Positions 48,284 through 57,792 of a stretch of 64,000 bases of DNA are shown in pieces. This stretch comes from an uncultured Clostridium sp. (GTDB lineage Bacteria > Bacillota > Clostridia > TANB77 > CAG-508): positions 1 to 64,000 of the forward strand of contig CANSPP010000006.1 in assembly GCA_947648905.1 (NCBI GenBank), written 5' to 3'. Position 1 is the first letter of the stretch; every line of letters begins with the position of its first letter. A program made the position numbers and the translations under genes. The notes beneath the pieces were generated by a model, which was not told the origin of the DNA, did not search any database, and worked only from the letters and a program-made list of their open reading frames with translations.

Positions 48284-49981
48284 TTATTTCAAATTACTAT
48301 TTTTTAATTTTTCTAGCATTTGAGCTCTTACATCTTGCTCACTTTTCTTCATGTTTTCTCTTGTCTTTACTCTTGTTTCTTCTTTTTGTCTTGTTTTATT
48401 CATTTTTTTATTTTGTTCTCTAGTTTTTGACGACCTAGTTTCTACATTTCTTGTTCTTGTTTTAGATGTACTCTTTGTTTTTGCTCTATTTTCATTTCTT
48501 GCTTTTGCTTTACTATCTGCTTCTCTTATTGATGCTATTCTGTCACTATATTTATCACTAAATTTACTTTTTGTTTTCCATTGTTTTTCATGTTTAGAAG
48601 TTTTTACTTGTTTTTTAGCCTTTTTAGCCATATCCTTCTTTATCTTGTTTATTCTTTTTTCTTCTCTTAATTTAGTATTTAACATTAAATATTGTGGGTC
48701 ACTTTGTTTATCTTGATATTTCAAGTCATCACAAATTAATTCAATAATTGAAGACGCAACTAAACTTGGGTCATGTCTAATCATATCGTCTTTTATCATT
48801 GATAAGTTTCTTTGTAAAAATCTAATTCCTTTTACTTTATCAATATCTTGTTCAACAATATCTTGTCCTTGTAAATTATACTTCTTTACAAATTCTGGAA
48901 TAATTTCTCCTGTATCATAAATACAGTAATCAATAACCCCATTTCCGCAATGTTCAATAATTGCATTTAAATGGTCTGCAACACTGTAATTATCTGTTTG
49001 ACCTGGTTCTGTCATAATATTACTAATATACACTTTTATTGCTGTACTTTCTTTTATAGCCTTTGTAACTCCATTTACTAAAAGATTTGGAATTACATTT
49101 GTGTATAAACTTCCTGGTCCTATTATAATACAATCAGCATTTTTTATTGTTTCTATTACTCCTGGTGCTGGTCTACAATTTGATGGATTTAATAAAATTC
49201 TATTTATCTTTGTTATCTTTTCTGAAACAACTTCTGCTATTCTAGATTTTTCTTTTACTATGTATCCATTTTCTAACTCTGCTATTATGTTCATTTCATC
49301 TAAAGTAACAGGAATAACTTTTCCTATCATATTTAAAACTTCATTACTTTTTATGATAGAATCCTCAAAATTTCCATTTATTCCTTTCATCGCCAAGAAA
49401 TAAATATCAGCAAAACTAAGCCCTCTTAATTTTCCATTTCTAAATTCATAATTAAATAATTTATCAATTTGTCCTTCTTTGCTAGCTAGAGAAATTATAC
49501 TATCTTTGATATCACTTAAAGGCATAGCTTCTAACTCTCTTCTTGAATTTGAAACTTCCTCTCCATAGTCTGAAACTGTTACTATTGCTGTTAAATTATT
49601 TGTATATTGCTTTAACCCTGAAAGAACAGTATTTAAACCTGTTCCACCACCTATAACAACAATATTTGGTCCTTTATCATATACTGTTTTATTGAAAATT
49701 AAAGACTTAACATTAACATTATTCTTATTTTCCATTCTTTCATCAGTTGACTCTATCAAAACTTCCAAAGTTCTTTTATTTAAACAAATTAAACCAATTA
49801 TGATTGCAACAAAACCAGCTACAAAAACTGCAACTACTTCTCCTACCTCCATAAAAGAAATCTCTTTCATAACTAAAATTTTTGCTAATCCATAACAAGC
49901 AAGTAGAATTCCTACTAATATAAGGAAAATCCATCTTTTCATTTTGCTACTTGACTTAAACCATTGCATAAAACCTTTCAT
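48284..49981 (-). CDS. yvcK: YvcK-family gluconeogenesis factor with membrane anchor and basic tail
   Basis: 565 residues. Two N-terminal membrane helices (about 16-34 and 45-66) precede the YvcK domain, which starts NIVVIGGGTGLNTVLSGLK (about 107) and runs to about 430 with GPGSLYTNVIPNL. A Lys/Arg/Thr-rich tail of about 130 residues follows (RTRNVETRSSKTREQNKK). YvcK binds UDP-sugars and supports cell-wall synthesis and shape. It is next to murB, as is common. The tail is likely disordered and may bind membrane or nucleic acid. Confidence 0.88.
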   Translation of the reverse strand: MKGFMQWFKSSSKMKRWIFLILVGILLACYGLAKILVMKEISFMEVGEVVAVFVAGFVAIIIGLICLNKRTLEVLIESTDERMENKNNVNVKSLIFNKTVYDKGPNIVVIGGGTGLNTVLSGLKQYTNNLTAIVTVSDYGEEVSNSRRELEAMPLSDIKDSIISLASKEGQIDKLFNYEFRNGKLRGLSFADIYFLAMKGINGNFEDSIIKSNEVLNMIGKVIPVTLDEMNIIAELENGYIVKEKSRIAEVVSEKITKINRILLNPSNCRPAPGVIETIKNADCIIIGPGSLYTNVIPNLLVNGVTKAIKESTAIKVYISNIMTEPGQTDNYSVADHLNAIIEHCGNGVIDYCIYDTGEIIPEFVKKYNLQGQDIVEQDIDKVKGIRFLQRNLSMIKDDMIRHDPSLVASSIIELICDDLKYQDKQSDPQYLMLNTKLREEKRINKIKKDMAKKAKKQVKTSKHEKQWKTKSKFSDKYSDRIASIREADSKAKARNENRAKTKSTSKTRTRNVETRSSKTREQNKKMNKTRQKEETRVKTRENMKKSEQDVRAQMLEKLKNSNLK

Positions 49982-50001
49982 TTTTACCTAACTCCTTTAC
50001 T

Positions 50002-50074
50002 ATGTCCAATTGTGTCCAATTGGGGACGTTTCCTTCTTGGACATATCCAACTGGGACGTTTCTTGTTTGTCCCG
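50002..50074. repeat. GTCC/GGAC palindromic repeat copy (compound)
   Basis: TGTCCAATTGTGTCCAATTG, GGGGACGTTTCC, TTGGACATA and CTGGGACGTTTC in tandem between murB and yvcK. Confidence 0.85.
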
Positions 50075-50083
50075 TTTTCCTTT

Positions 50084-51001
50084 CTATTTTCCTATTATTT
50101 CTACTTCTAATTCTATTTTTTTGCTGAATTTTTCATAGACTTTTTCTTGTACGTATTTTACTAACTTTAATACATCTTCTGATGTTGCATTTCCTTTGTT
50201 TATTACAAATCCTGCGTGTTTTGTTGATACCTCTGCATCACCTACTGAATATCCTTTTAGTCCTGCTTCATCTATCAATTTTGCTGTTATGAAGTCTTCT
50301 CCTCTTTTGAATGTGCTTCCTGCACTTGGATATTCTATTGGTTGCTTTTCTTTTCTGAATGTTTTGTATTCTTCCATTTTTGCTTGTATTTCTTCTTTTT
50401 TTCCTTTTGTTAATTCTAGTTCAACTTCTGTTACTATGTATTTTTCGTCTTTTAGCATACTTCTTCTGTATTCAAATTTCATTTCTTCATTTGTGAATTC
50501 TTTTTGCTCGCCATTATATGATATTGCTTTTACTTTTTTTACGATGTCTTTCATTTCTTTTCCATGTGCTCCAGCGTTCATTCTTATTGCTCCGCCTATT
50601 GTTCCTGGTATTCCTGATATTTCTTCAAATCCTGATATATCTTGATTTAAAAATGTCCTTGCAATTTTTGCGTTTTTCTCTCCTGCACCTACTGTTACTT
50701 TTATTTTGTCTCCGTTTTCTTCTATTTCTAGTTTTTCTATTTTGATTATTAATGTTATTCCTTCTATTCCCTTATCTGATATTAGCACATTGCTTCCATT
50801 TCCTAGTATTGTTAATGGTATTTGTTTTTCTTGCGCTAAGTTTAGTACTTCTTTTAAATCTTCTGTGTTGTCTATTTTTATTAGACAATCTGCTGGTCCA
50901 CCTATTTTGAAGCTTGTGTAGTTTTTCATTTCTTCGTTGTATTTGATTTTTTCTGAAGCTATTTTTAGTCCAGCTTCTTTTATTATTTTTTCTATGTTCA
51001 T
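50084..51001 (-). CDS. murB: UDP-N-acetylenolpyruvoylglucosamine reductase
   Basis: 305 residues from the ATG at 51001, which has an AAGGAG site; another ATG 18 bases upstream is possible. FAD-binding signatures: TSFKIGGPADCLI (about 26), LGNGSNVLISDKG (about 75), GIPGTIGGAIRMNAGAHG (about 130) and YPSAGSTFKRG (about 225), with Ser as the proton donor. Second step of UDP-MurNAc synthesis. Confidence 0.95.
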   Translation of the reverse strand: MNIEKIIKEAGLKIASEKIKYNEEMKNYTSFKIGGPADCLIKIDNTEDLKEVLNLAQEKQIPLTILGNGSNVLISDKGIEGITLIIKIEKLEIEENGDKIKVTVGAGEKNAKIARTFLNQDISGFEEISGIPGTIGGAIRMNAGAHGKEMKDIVKKVKAISYNGEQKEFTNEEMKFEYRRSMLKDEKYIVTEVELELTKGKKEEIQAKMEEYKTFRKEKQPIEYPSAGSTFKRGEDFITAKLIDEAGLKGYSVGDAEVSTKHAGFVINKGNATSEDVLKLVKYVQEKVYEKFSKKIELEVEIIGK

Positions 51002-51141
51002 AAGGTTTCTCTCCTTCATGTTTTTTAGTCCCCCTTATTCTACTATATTCTTGGTTAAAAAGCAAGTTGCATTTTATACATATTTCTTAATTTTATTTAA
51101 TATATTACTATTATGTCAATATATTAATTTAAGGAGTTCTT

Positions 51142-52204
51142 ATGGTTTTAAAAAGTAATTTTTATGTTATTAAATTAAAAAGAAATTTTTTAGCAATTAT
51201 GTTCCTATGTTTTACACTTGGATTACTAATATTCTCTAGAACAAATCTTCCTGCTGTAAAATCAGGTTTAGCACTTTGGGCAAATTCTGTTGTACCATCA
51301 CTATTTCCATTTTTTGTTGCAACAGAATTACTAATGCACACAAATATTATCTCACAATTAGGAATTTTGCTTAATCGATATATGAAACCAATTTTTAATG
51401 TACGTGGCGAAGGGGCTTTTGCCTTTATTATGGGAATTATTAGTGGATATCCTGTTGGAGCTAAAATTGCAAGTAATTTTAGAAAAAATAATATTTGTAG
51501 TAAAGAGGAATGTGAAAGACTTCTTAGTTTTACCAATAATTCTGGGCCATTATTTATTATTGGCTCTGTTGGAATTTTGATGTTTAGAAACACAACTATT
51601 GGAGTTTTACTTTTTATTACTCATATTTTAGCTTGTATTACAGTTGGAGTTATTTTTAGATTTTGGAAAAAAAATAAAACTTCTTCAGATTTTAAAAATA
51701 CTTCATCCACATCTCAAAACCAAAATAATAAATTTGTTACTTTTTCTAATTTAGGTGAAGTTTTAGCTGAAAGCATAACAAGCGCAATTTCTACTATTTT
51801 ACTAATTGGTGGATTTGTCGTAATTTTTTCTAGCATTATATCAATTTTAAATGCTAGTGGTCTTTTAAAAACTTTTGCCAATATGCTCTCTCCTGCCTTT
51901 AAAAGTCTACGGCATTGATAGTGCTTTTTCTGCTCCTTTTATTAGTGGGTTTTTGGAAATTACAAATGGTATTAATTCTATTTCTTGTATCGCCTCTAAA
52001 AAGCTATCAATAAACATTATATTTTCGGCATTTTTACTTGGTTTTGGAGGTATTTCTGTTTTACTACAAGTATGGAGCATTACATCAAAAACTGATTTAT
52101 CAATTAGACCTTATTTATATGGCAAGTTACTACAAGGCATATTTGCTGCTTTTTATACATATATTTTTATAAATGTTATACCATTTTTCAATTTTGATTT
52201 ATAA
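51142..52204 (+). CDS. ylbJ: Sporulation integral membrane protein YlbJ, with one CGG +1 shift site
   Basis: With a +1 shift at 51910 the gene encodes 353 residues with about eight helices. GLALWANSVVPSLFPFFVATELL (about 33), MGIISGYPVGAKIASNF (about 94) and FTNNSGPLFIIG (about 133) are the nucleoside-recognition-domain features of YlbJ. In the standard code it ends after 258 residues at SLRH. Reading CTA-CGG-CAT as CTA-GGC restores SLGIDSAFSAPFISGFLEIT, where the EITNG stretch is typical of YlbJ. YlbJ is needed for sporulation in Bacillus. An AAGGAG site precedes the ATG. Confidence 0.9.
51910..51912 (+). other. ylbJ: CGG shift site, ylbJ
   Basis: AGT-CTA-CGG-CAT-TGA in zero frame: stop two codons after CGG. 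Skipping C leads to 97 further residues of family-like sequence. Confidence 0.9.
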
Positions 52205-52220
52205 GGAAGGATTGTGTTTT

Positions 52221-52451
52221 ATGGAACGTGATTTTAATAATTTTATGCCACCTTTTATGGATTATGGAATGCCACCAAATTCTCCACAAGATGATATGTT
52301 TAATCCTATGATGCAATACGAGCAAGCTTATTGCTATTATCGCTATTTGTGTATGCAAATGGATTATAAAATTAAATGTAAAGAATATGAAAAAATGTGT
52401 GGCTCTGATAACCGTGGAGCGTCACTTGGACGTGATAGAAAAGTTGAATAA
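52221..52451 (+). CDS. Small protein, possibly spore coat-related
   Basis: 76 residues from the ATG at 52221 (AAGGAAGG site). Pro/Met/Tyr-rich N-terminus (MPPFMDYGMPPNSPQDDMFN), Tyr/Cys-rich centre (YEQAYCYYRYLCMQMDYK), basic end. The composition and its place after ylbJ suggest a coat or sporulation role, but no family is recognised. CGC in frame is translated as Arg (YYRYL), showing that only CGG among CGN codons is unusual. Confidence 0.65.
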   Translation: MERDFNNFMPPFMDYGMPPNSPQDDMFNPMMQYEQAYCYYRYLCMQMDYKIKCKEYEKMCGSDNRGASLGRDRKVE

Positions 52452-52482
52452 TATATTTTTATTTTCCTGACCGGCTAGTTTA

Positions 52483-52511
52483 TTGATTTTGCGTAATTTG
52501 ATTTATATAAT
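52483..52511 (+). promoter_or_regulatory. Promoter of bioY
   Basis: TTGATT (52483-52488) and TATAAT (52506-52511), spacer 17. The start codon follows 23 bases later behind AGGAGG. Confidence 0.75.
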
Positions 52512-52534
52512 TAGGCAAAAGGAGGCGTATTAAA

Positions 52535-53083
52535 ATGTCAGAAAACATAAAAAAATTAGCAAACAGTATAAGCATTAATTGGTCTTTGATATTTACTTTA
52601 CTAATTGCATCTTTTGTAATTGCAGTATCTTCACAAATATCAATTCCATTACCTAATGGTGTACCTATGACGCTACAAACTTTTAGTGTTGCACTAGTTG
52701 GATGTTGCTTATACAAAAACAACAAAGGATTAAAATCAATTATAGCTTATCTTTTTTTAGGAATGATTGGTATGCCAGTCTTCGCACAAGGTAAAGGCGG
52801 CTTTACTAGCTTAATCGGTTTAACAGGTGGATTTTTAATTGGATTTATTTTTCTAGTTTATTTTTGCCAAAAGGCTAAAATTTGTAAATCTGCTTGGACT
52901 AAAGTTTCATTTGCTTTAATTGGTTTGATTTTATTACACGTATTTGGTGTTTTACAATATAGCATTTTAACTGGTATGAGTTTTATAAATGCTACTTGCT
53001 TAGTTTCTATACCATTTTTACTTAAAGATAGCTTATCTGTTTTATTAGCATTACTGGTTTCTAGCAAGTTAAAGGTTAATTAA
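52535..53083 (+). CDS. bioY: Biotin transporter S component BioY
   Basis: 182 residues, six helices. ISIPLPNGVPMTLQTFSVAL (about 30-49) and GGFTSLIGLTGGFLIGF (about 88) are the BioY signatures. It binds biotin for an ECF transporter whose energy units are elsewhere. Biotin is needed for the AccB protein and the ligase encoded at 58-62 kb. Confidence 0.92.
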   Translation: MSENIKKLANSISINWSLIFTLLIASFVIAVSSQISIPLPNGVPMTLQTFSVALVGCCLYKNNKGLKSIIAYLFLGMIGMPVFAQGKGGFTSLIGLTGGFLIGFIFLVYFCQKAKICKSAWTKVSFALIGLILLHVFGVLQYSILTGMSFINATCLVSIPFLLKDSLSVLLALLVSSKLKVN

Positions 53084-53089
53084 AAAATT

Positions 53090-53114
53090 AGGGCTTGATT
53101 ACTTTTCAAGCCCT
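53090..53114. terminator. Bidirectional terminator between bioY and ydcF-like gene
   Basis: Stem AGGGCTTGA/TCAAGCCCT, with A run before and T run after. Confidence 0.85.
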
Positions 53115-53120
53115 TTATAT

Positions 53121-53789
53121 TTAATCTTCTATTTTATCATTAGTCGCATTTCCATCACCATTAACAGGAATTGTATCTCCCAAAAAAGTAGGTTCTGGTT
53201 TAAATATACATTTTACAAAATCCTTATTTCTTGCCAATATTTCTCTAATTTCTCTATATGTAGCTCCCTCATATTTTCTTGGATCAGAAGCAACGCCATA
53301 AGCTTCTAAACCTAACTGATTTGCTATATATAATGCTCTGTACAAGTGATATTTTTGTGTAACTATAACAATTTTTTTAGCCTCAAAAATTTCTTTTGCT
53401 CTGTATATACTTTCATAAGAAGAAAAACCTGCGTGATCCATAAAAATATTTTCTGATGGTACTCCTTTTTCTATTGCAAATTTTTTCATTATATTTACTT
53501 CGTCATAATCTTCTCTCCCGTGGTCCCCACTCATTATTATTTTTGTTGATACATTGTTCTTATATAATTCTATGGCTTGTAACAATCTATCTTCTAACAT
53601 ATGGCTTGGTTTATCTCCAAATATTCCTGCTCCTAATACAATTATACAATCAATGTCTCTTAACTTACTATAATCACCATTTTCTATAATTTGATTTTTT
53701 GTTGTTGCTTTTACATATTGATTTATTGTTATCACTAATATTGTTATAATTGCTATTACTATTATTATGGTTATTATTATTTTTTTCAT
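53121..53789 (-). CDS. YdcF/SanA family (DUF218) envelope protein
   Basis: 222 residues. Membrane anchor at 3-25, then the DUF218 core: CIIVLGAGIFGDKPSHMLEDR (about 50), IIMSGDHGREDYDE (about 87), ENIFMDHAGFSSYESIYRAK (about 115) and VTQKYHLYRALYIA (about 143). The family is linked to envelope integrity and vancomycin tolerance; the chemical activity is not established. Confidence 0.88.
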   Translation of the reverse strand: MKKIIITIIIVIAIITILVITINQYVKATTKNQIIENGDYSKLRDIDCIIVLGAGIFGDKPSHMLEDRLLQAIELYKNNVSTKIIMSGDHGREDYDEVNIMKKFAIEKGVPSENIFMDHAGFSSYESIYRAKEIFEAKKIVIVTQKYHLYRALYIANQLGLEAYGVASDPRKYEGATYREIREILARNKDFVKCIFKPEPTFLGDTIPVNGDGNATNDKIED

Positions 53790-53840
53790 TATTCCACCTA
53801 CTTTTATTTATCGTTTAAGTTTATTCTACCATATGTTAAT

Positions 53841-53882
53841 AAAAAAATAAAGAACATAATTGTTTAATTATGTCCTTTATTT
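53841..53882 (-). terminator. Terminator of the fatty-acid operon
   Basis: 17-base arms (53845-53861 with 53866-53882) and a 4-base loop, then U residues on the minus strand. It lies 8 bp after the fabI stop. Confidence 0.85.
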
Positions 53883-53890
53883 CAACTTAA

Positions 53891-54664
53891 TTATACACCC
53901 ATAATATTATAACCACTATCAGCATAAATAACTTGCCCAGTAATTGCTTCTGACATTGAGCTTAGCAAAAATGTAGCAACATTACCAACTTGAACAGTAG
54001 TTACATTTCTATGTAAAGGAGCTCTTTTTTCAACTTCTGTTAATATTGAACCGAAGTCTTTAATTCCTTTTGCCGATAAAGTTTTAATTGGTCCTGCTGA
54101 TACTGCATTTACTCTTATTCCTTCTCTTCCAAGGTTTTCTGCTAAGTATCTAACACTTGATTCTAGTGCAGCTTTTGCAATTCCCATTACATTATAACCT
54201 TCTAACACTTTTGTTGAGCCGTGATATGTTAATGTAAGTAAACTTGCATCTTCATTTAGCATATCTAGTTCTTTTGCTGTTCTTGCGGCTAATACAAATG
54301 AATATGCACTTACATCATTTGCGTGACTAAATCCTTCTTTACTTGTATAAATGAAATCGTTATGTAGATCTTCTGTGTTTGCGTGTGCTATTGCGTGAAC
54401 TATTCCATCTAGCTTTCCATTTTCTTCTTTTATCTTTGTAAATATTTCTTTTACTATTTCGTCTTGTGATGCATCGTTTAATGCATATGTTTTCCTTCCT
54501 TCAAATTCACTTGTTAACTCATCAATTTTCTCTTTATTGTCTTCTCCTACATATGTAAATATTAATTTTGCCCCATTTTCATATGCTGATTTTGCTATTC
54601 CATATGCAATGCTCCATTTATTTCTTATTCCCATTATTAATATTGTTTTATCTTTTAAAATCAT
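53891..54664 (-). CDS. fabI: Enoyl-ACP reductase (FabI)
   Basis: 257 residues. SDR fold with the FabI-type dinucleotide motif GIRNKWSIAYGIAKSAYE (about 12-29). Ser/Tyr/Lys positions YHGSTKVLEGYNVMGIAKAAL (about 150-170) give the Tyr-x6-Lys catalytic pair, and VNAVSAGPIKTLSAKGI follows. Last reduction step of fatty-acid elongation. Final gene of the operon. Confidence 0.93.
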   Translation of the reverse strand: MILKDKTILIMGIRNKWSIAYGIAKSAYENGAKLIFTYVGEDNKEKIDELTSEFEGRKTYALNDASQDEIVKEIFTKIKEENGKLDGIVHAIAHANTEDLHNDFIYTSKEGFSHANDVSAYSFVLAARTAKELDMLNEDASLLTLTYHGSTKVLEGYNVMGIAKAALESSVRYLAENLGREGIRVNAVSAGPIKTLSAKGIKDFGSILTEVEKRAPLHRNVTTVQVGNVATFLLSSMSEAITGQVIYADSGYNIMGV

Positions 54665-54719
54665 TTTATCCCTCCAAATTTAATTATTCTATAATTTTTC
54701 TTGTTTTATGTAATTTAAA

Positions 54720-55533
54720 TTAGCTATCTAGATTTATGTATTCTCCCATATTTCTAAATTTATTATATCTTTGTTCTACAATTTGTTCTTTATCCATTTT
54801 AAGCATTTCAGAAATGCTAGATTTGATTTCTTTTTTCATACTATTTGCAATTTTTTCAAATGCCCCTTCGCTTGTTGGCTCTTTTATAATTTTATCTATT
54901 ATGTTTAGTTCATATAAATCTTTTGCAGTTAGCTTCATCTTTTCTGCCGCTTCTTTATATCTTGAAGAATCTTTCCACAAAATACTGCTATAACCTTCTG
55001 GCGAAAGAATTGAATATATTGCATTTTCTATCATTAATACTTTATTTCCAACTCCAAGTGCTAAAGCTCCACCAGATGAACCTTCTCCTATTACAATTGC
55101 AATTATTGGTACTTCTAATCTTGCCATCTCAAACATTGATTTAGCAATTGCTTCTCCGTTGACCTCTTTCTTCTGCGCCTATTCCTGGGTATGCTCCTTT
55201 TGTGTCTATAAAAGTTATTACTGGTCTGTTAAATTTTTCAGCTTGTTTCATAAATCTTATTGCTTTTCTATAACTTTCAGGGTTTGGCATTCCAAAATTT
55301 CTTTCAATATTCTCCTTGGTTGTTCTTCCTTTCTGCTCTGCTATTATTGTAAAGTTTTGATTTCCAATTCTTCCTAGTCCACATACTATTGACTTATCAT
55401 CTTTAAAATTTCTATCTCCGTGTAATTCAATAAATTCGTCAAATATTTCTTCTATGTAGTCTAATGCTGTTTTTCTTTTTGGGTTTCTTGCAATTTCTAC
55501 TCTTTCCCAAGCCGATATTTCTGTATTTGCCAT
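54720..55533 (-). CDS. accA: Acetyl-CoA carboxylase carboxyltransferase alpha, with one CGG +1 shift site
   Basis: With a +1 shift at 55158 the chain is 270 residues, a normal short-form AccA. Standard reading gives two pieces, 130 residues ending ERGQRRSNC and 138 residues starting MFEMARLE. Reading CAA-CGG-AGA as CAA-GGA restores [20 protein letters not shown], the highly conserved carboxyltransferase core, where relatives carry Gly or Ser after GQ, not Arg. [19 protein letters not shown] and [13 protein letters not shown] follow. It starts on the accD stop (one-base overlap). AccA is essential, so a true null is unlikely. Confidence 0.94.
55156..55158 (-). other. accA: CGG shift site, accA
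   Basis: CAA-CGG-AGA-AGC-AAT-TGC-TAA in zero frame. Skipping C gives Gly126 and keeps the frame open to 54720. Confidence 0.94.
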
Positions 55534-56381
55534 TATTTTTCGCCTCCTTTATGAAAGCTGATTAATGTTGATAGTGTATTTTTCAAGTCTTTTCTTTCAA
55601 CTATTTTGTCAATAAAACCATGTTCTAGTAAAAACTCAGCTGTTTGAAAGCCTTCTGGTAACGACTCTCCTATTGTTTGTTCTATAACTCTTTGTCCTGC
55701 AAATCCTATCATTGCACCTGGTTCTGCTAAAACAATGTCTCCCAAGCTTGCAAATGATGCTGTTACGCCACCATATGTTGGGTCTGTTAATACTGATATA
55801 TATAGCAAACCTGCTTTATCTAGTTTTGTTAAAGCTGATGTTGTTTTTGCCATTTGCATTAATGAGATAATTCCTTCTTGCATTCTTGCACCACCTGATG
55901 CTGCAAATATTATTAATGGTAGTTTTCTTTTTATTGCTTCTTCAACTGCATTAGTTATTTTTTCTCCAACAACAATTCCCATACTTCCCATTAAAAATCC
56001 ACTATCCATTATGCATATTACAACTTCTTCTCCATTTATTTTACCAGTTCCTGTTGCTACTGCTTCTTCAATTCCTGTTTTTTCTCTTAGCGTCTTCAAT
56101 TTTTTTGGATAATCTTCTAATCCAAGTGGATTATTTGTTTCTATATTTATGTCAAATTTTTTATATGTATCTTTGTCTATTATTGATTCTAATCTTTTAT
56201 TTATATGCATTCTAAAATAATGTCCACAGTTAGGACAAACACTTAAGTTTTCCCTTAATGTTTCTTTGTAGATTATTTCTTTACATTTTTCGCATTTTGC
56301 CCATTTTCCAACTGGTATGTCTATTTTCGTTTTCTTGTTTTTCTCTGGCAAATTCCTCTTTTTTATTTTATCAACAATCAT
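55533..56381 (-). CDS. accD: Acetyl-CoA carboxylase carboxyltransferase beta
   Basis: 282 residues. N-terminal zinc ribbon ([13 protein letters not shown] and [10 protein letters not shown], about 30-57) and the crotonase-like core with [27 protein letters not shown] and [20 protein letters not shown]. Partner of AccA in transfer of the carboxyl group from biotin to acetyl-CoA. Confidence 0.96.
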   Translation of the reverse strand: MIVDKIKKRNLPEKNKKTKIDIPVGKWAKCEKCKEIIYKETLRENLSVCPNCGHYFRMHINKRLESIIDKDTYKKFDINIETNNPLGLEDYPKKLKTLREKTGIEEAVATGTGKINGEEVVICIMDSGFLMGSMGIVVGEKITNAVEEAIKRKLPLIIFAASGGARMQEGIISLMQMAKTTSALTKLDKAGLLYISVLTDPTYGGVTASFASLGDIVLAEPGAMIGFAGQRVIEQTIGESLPEGFQTAEFLLEHGFIDKIVERKDLKNTLSTLISFHKGGEK

Positions 56382-56431
56382 TTCTATAACCTCTCTATCG
56401 TGCTTATGATATTACATATCTTAAACTCAGT

Positions 56432-57772
56432 TTAATTGTTCATTTTTTTCTCAATAAACGATGTGTCAAAATTTCCTCTAATAAAGTCAGGATTTCTTAT
56501 AATTTCAAACAAGAAGTCTCTATTAGTTTCCACACCTTCAATAACTAATTCTTCTAAAGCCCTTTTCATCTTGCTAACAGCCTCATTTCTATTTGCTCCA
56601 AACACAATAATTTTAGCTATCATTGAATCATAATTAGGTGGAATTGTATAACCTTCATAAATAGCAGAATCAATTCTTATTCCATTTCCACCAGGCAAAT
56701 TAAGTCCTGTGATTTTCCCTGGACAAGGCATAAACTTCTTTTTAGGATTTTCTGCATTTATTCTACATTCTATTGAATGTCCTTTAAATTCAACATCTTT
56801 TTGTTTTATCTTTAATTCTTCACCTGCTGCAATTTTAATTTGACTTTTTACAATATCAATACCTGTACGCATTTCCGTAATTGGATGTTCTACTTGAATT
56901 CTAGTGTTCATTTCCATAAAGTAGAAATTCTTATCACTATCTACTAAAAATTCCACAGTTCCACAGCTTGAATAATTTGCAACTTTTGCTGCTTTTACTG
57001 CTGCTTCTCCCATCTTCTTTCTAAGCTTATCATCTACTGCTGTTGATGGTGTTTCTTCTATCATTTTTTGATGATTTCTTTGAATTGAACAATCTCTTTC
57101 GCCTAAATGAATAACATTTCCGTGTTCATCTGCTAAAATTTGTATCTCAACATGCCTAGGATTTTTAACAAACTTTTCTATGTAAATCTCATCATCATTA
57201 AAAGATATCTTAGCTTCCTGCTTTACAATATTATAATTATCTTCTAACTCTTGTTTATTATTTGCAATTCTTATACCCTTTCCACCGCCACCTGCTGCAG
57301 CTTTTAGCATTACAGGATATCCTATTTTCTCTGCAATTTTTATTGCAGCATCCACATTTTCAACACTTCCATCAGAACCTGGAATTACTGGAACACCAGC
57401 TTCCTTCATCAATTCCTTTGCATTAGACTTATTACCTAACAAATCAATAACATCTGAAGAAGGTCCTATAAATTTAATATTAGACTCTTCACAAATCTTA
57501 GCAAACTGCGAATTTTCTGACAAAAATCCAAAACCTGGATGTATACTATCAGCCTTTGTTATACACGCTGCCTCAATAATATTTTTCATATTCAAATAAC
57601 TCTTTGTAGGCACAGCAGGCCCAATACAAACAGCCTCATCAGCAAGTCTGGTATGCAAACCATCCTTATCAGCTTCTGAATAAACAGCAACTGTTTTTAT
57701 ATTCATCTCTTTACACGCTCTAATAATCCTTACAGCAATCTCTCCACGATTTGCAATTAAAATCTTATTCAT
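56432..57772 (-). CDS. accC: Acetyl-CoA carboxylase, biotin carboxylase subunit
   Basis: 446 residues from the ATG at 57772; the longer open frame upstream reads through a repeat and is rejected. [20 protein letters not shown], the glycine-rich ATP loop [12 protein letters not shown] (about 160), [33 protein letters not shown] (about 280) and the C-terminal [14 protein letters not shown]. Carboxylates biotin on AccB using ATP and bicarbonate. Confidence 0.96.
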   Translation of the reverse strand: MNKILIANRGEIAVRIIRACKEMNIKTVAVYSEADKDGLHTRLADEAVCIGPAVPTKSYLNMKNIIEAACITKADSIHPGFGFLSENSQFAKICEESNIKFIGPSSDVIDLLGNKSNAKELMKEAGVPVIPGSDGSVENVDAAIKIAEKIGYPVMLKAAAGGGGKGIRIANNKQELEDNYNIVKQEAKISFNDDEIYIEKFVKNPRHVEIQILADEHGNVIHLGERDCSIQRNHQKMIEETPSTAVDDKLRKKMGEAAVKAAKVANYSSCGTVEFLVDSDKNFYFMEMNTRIQVEHPITEMRTGIDIVKSQIKIAAGEELKIKQKDVEFKGHSIECRINAENPKKKFMPCPGKITGLNLPGGNGIRIDSAIYEGYTIPPNYDSMIAKIIVFGANRNEAVSKMKRALEELVIEGVETNRDFLFEIIRNPDFIRGNFDTSFIEKKMNN

Positions 57773-57792
57773 TTTGCTTTCTTCCTCCTTTT

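Noticed and set aside
7151..55533. Reading the eight breaks as CGG reassigned to another amino acid with normal triplets
   Set aside because: A triplet reassignment keeps the frame. Here the homologous continuation is always in the +1 frame, so four bases must be consumed.
7151..55533. Random assembly or sequencing indels
   Set aside because: All eight are the same change (extra C before GG on the coding strand, on both DNA strands), none is in a homopolymer, and no other type of indel was found. Still to be confirmed with reads.
7151..55533. Classical programmed +1 frameshift with a slippery P-site codon
   Set aside because: The eight P-site codons are different and mostly cannot re-pair after a +1 move; no common downstream structure or SD-like element was seen.
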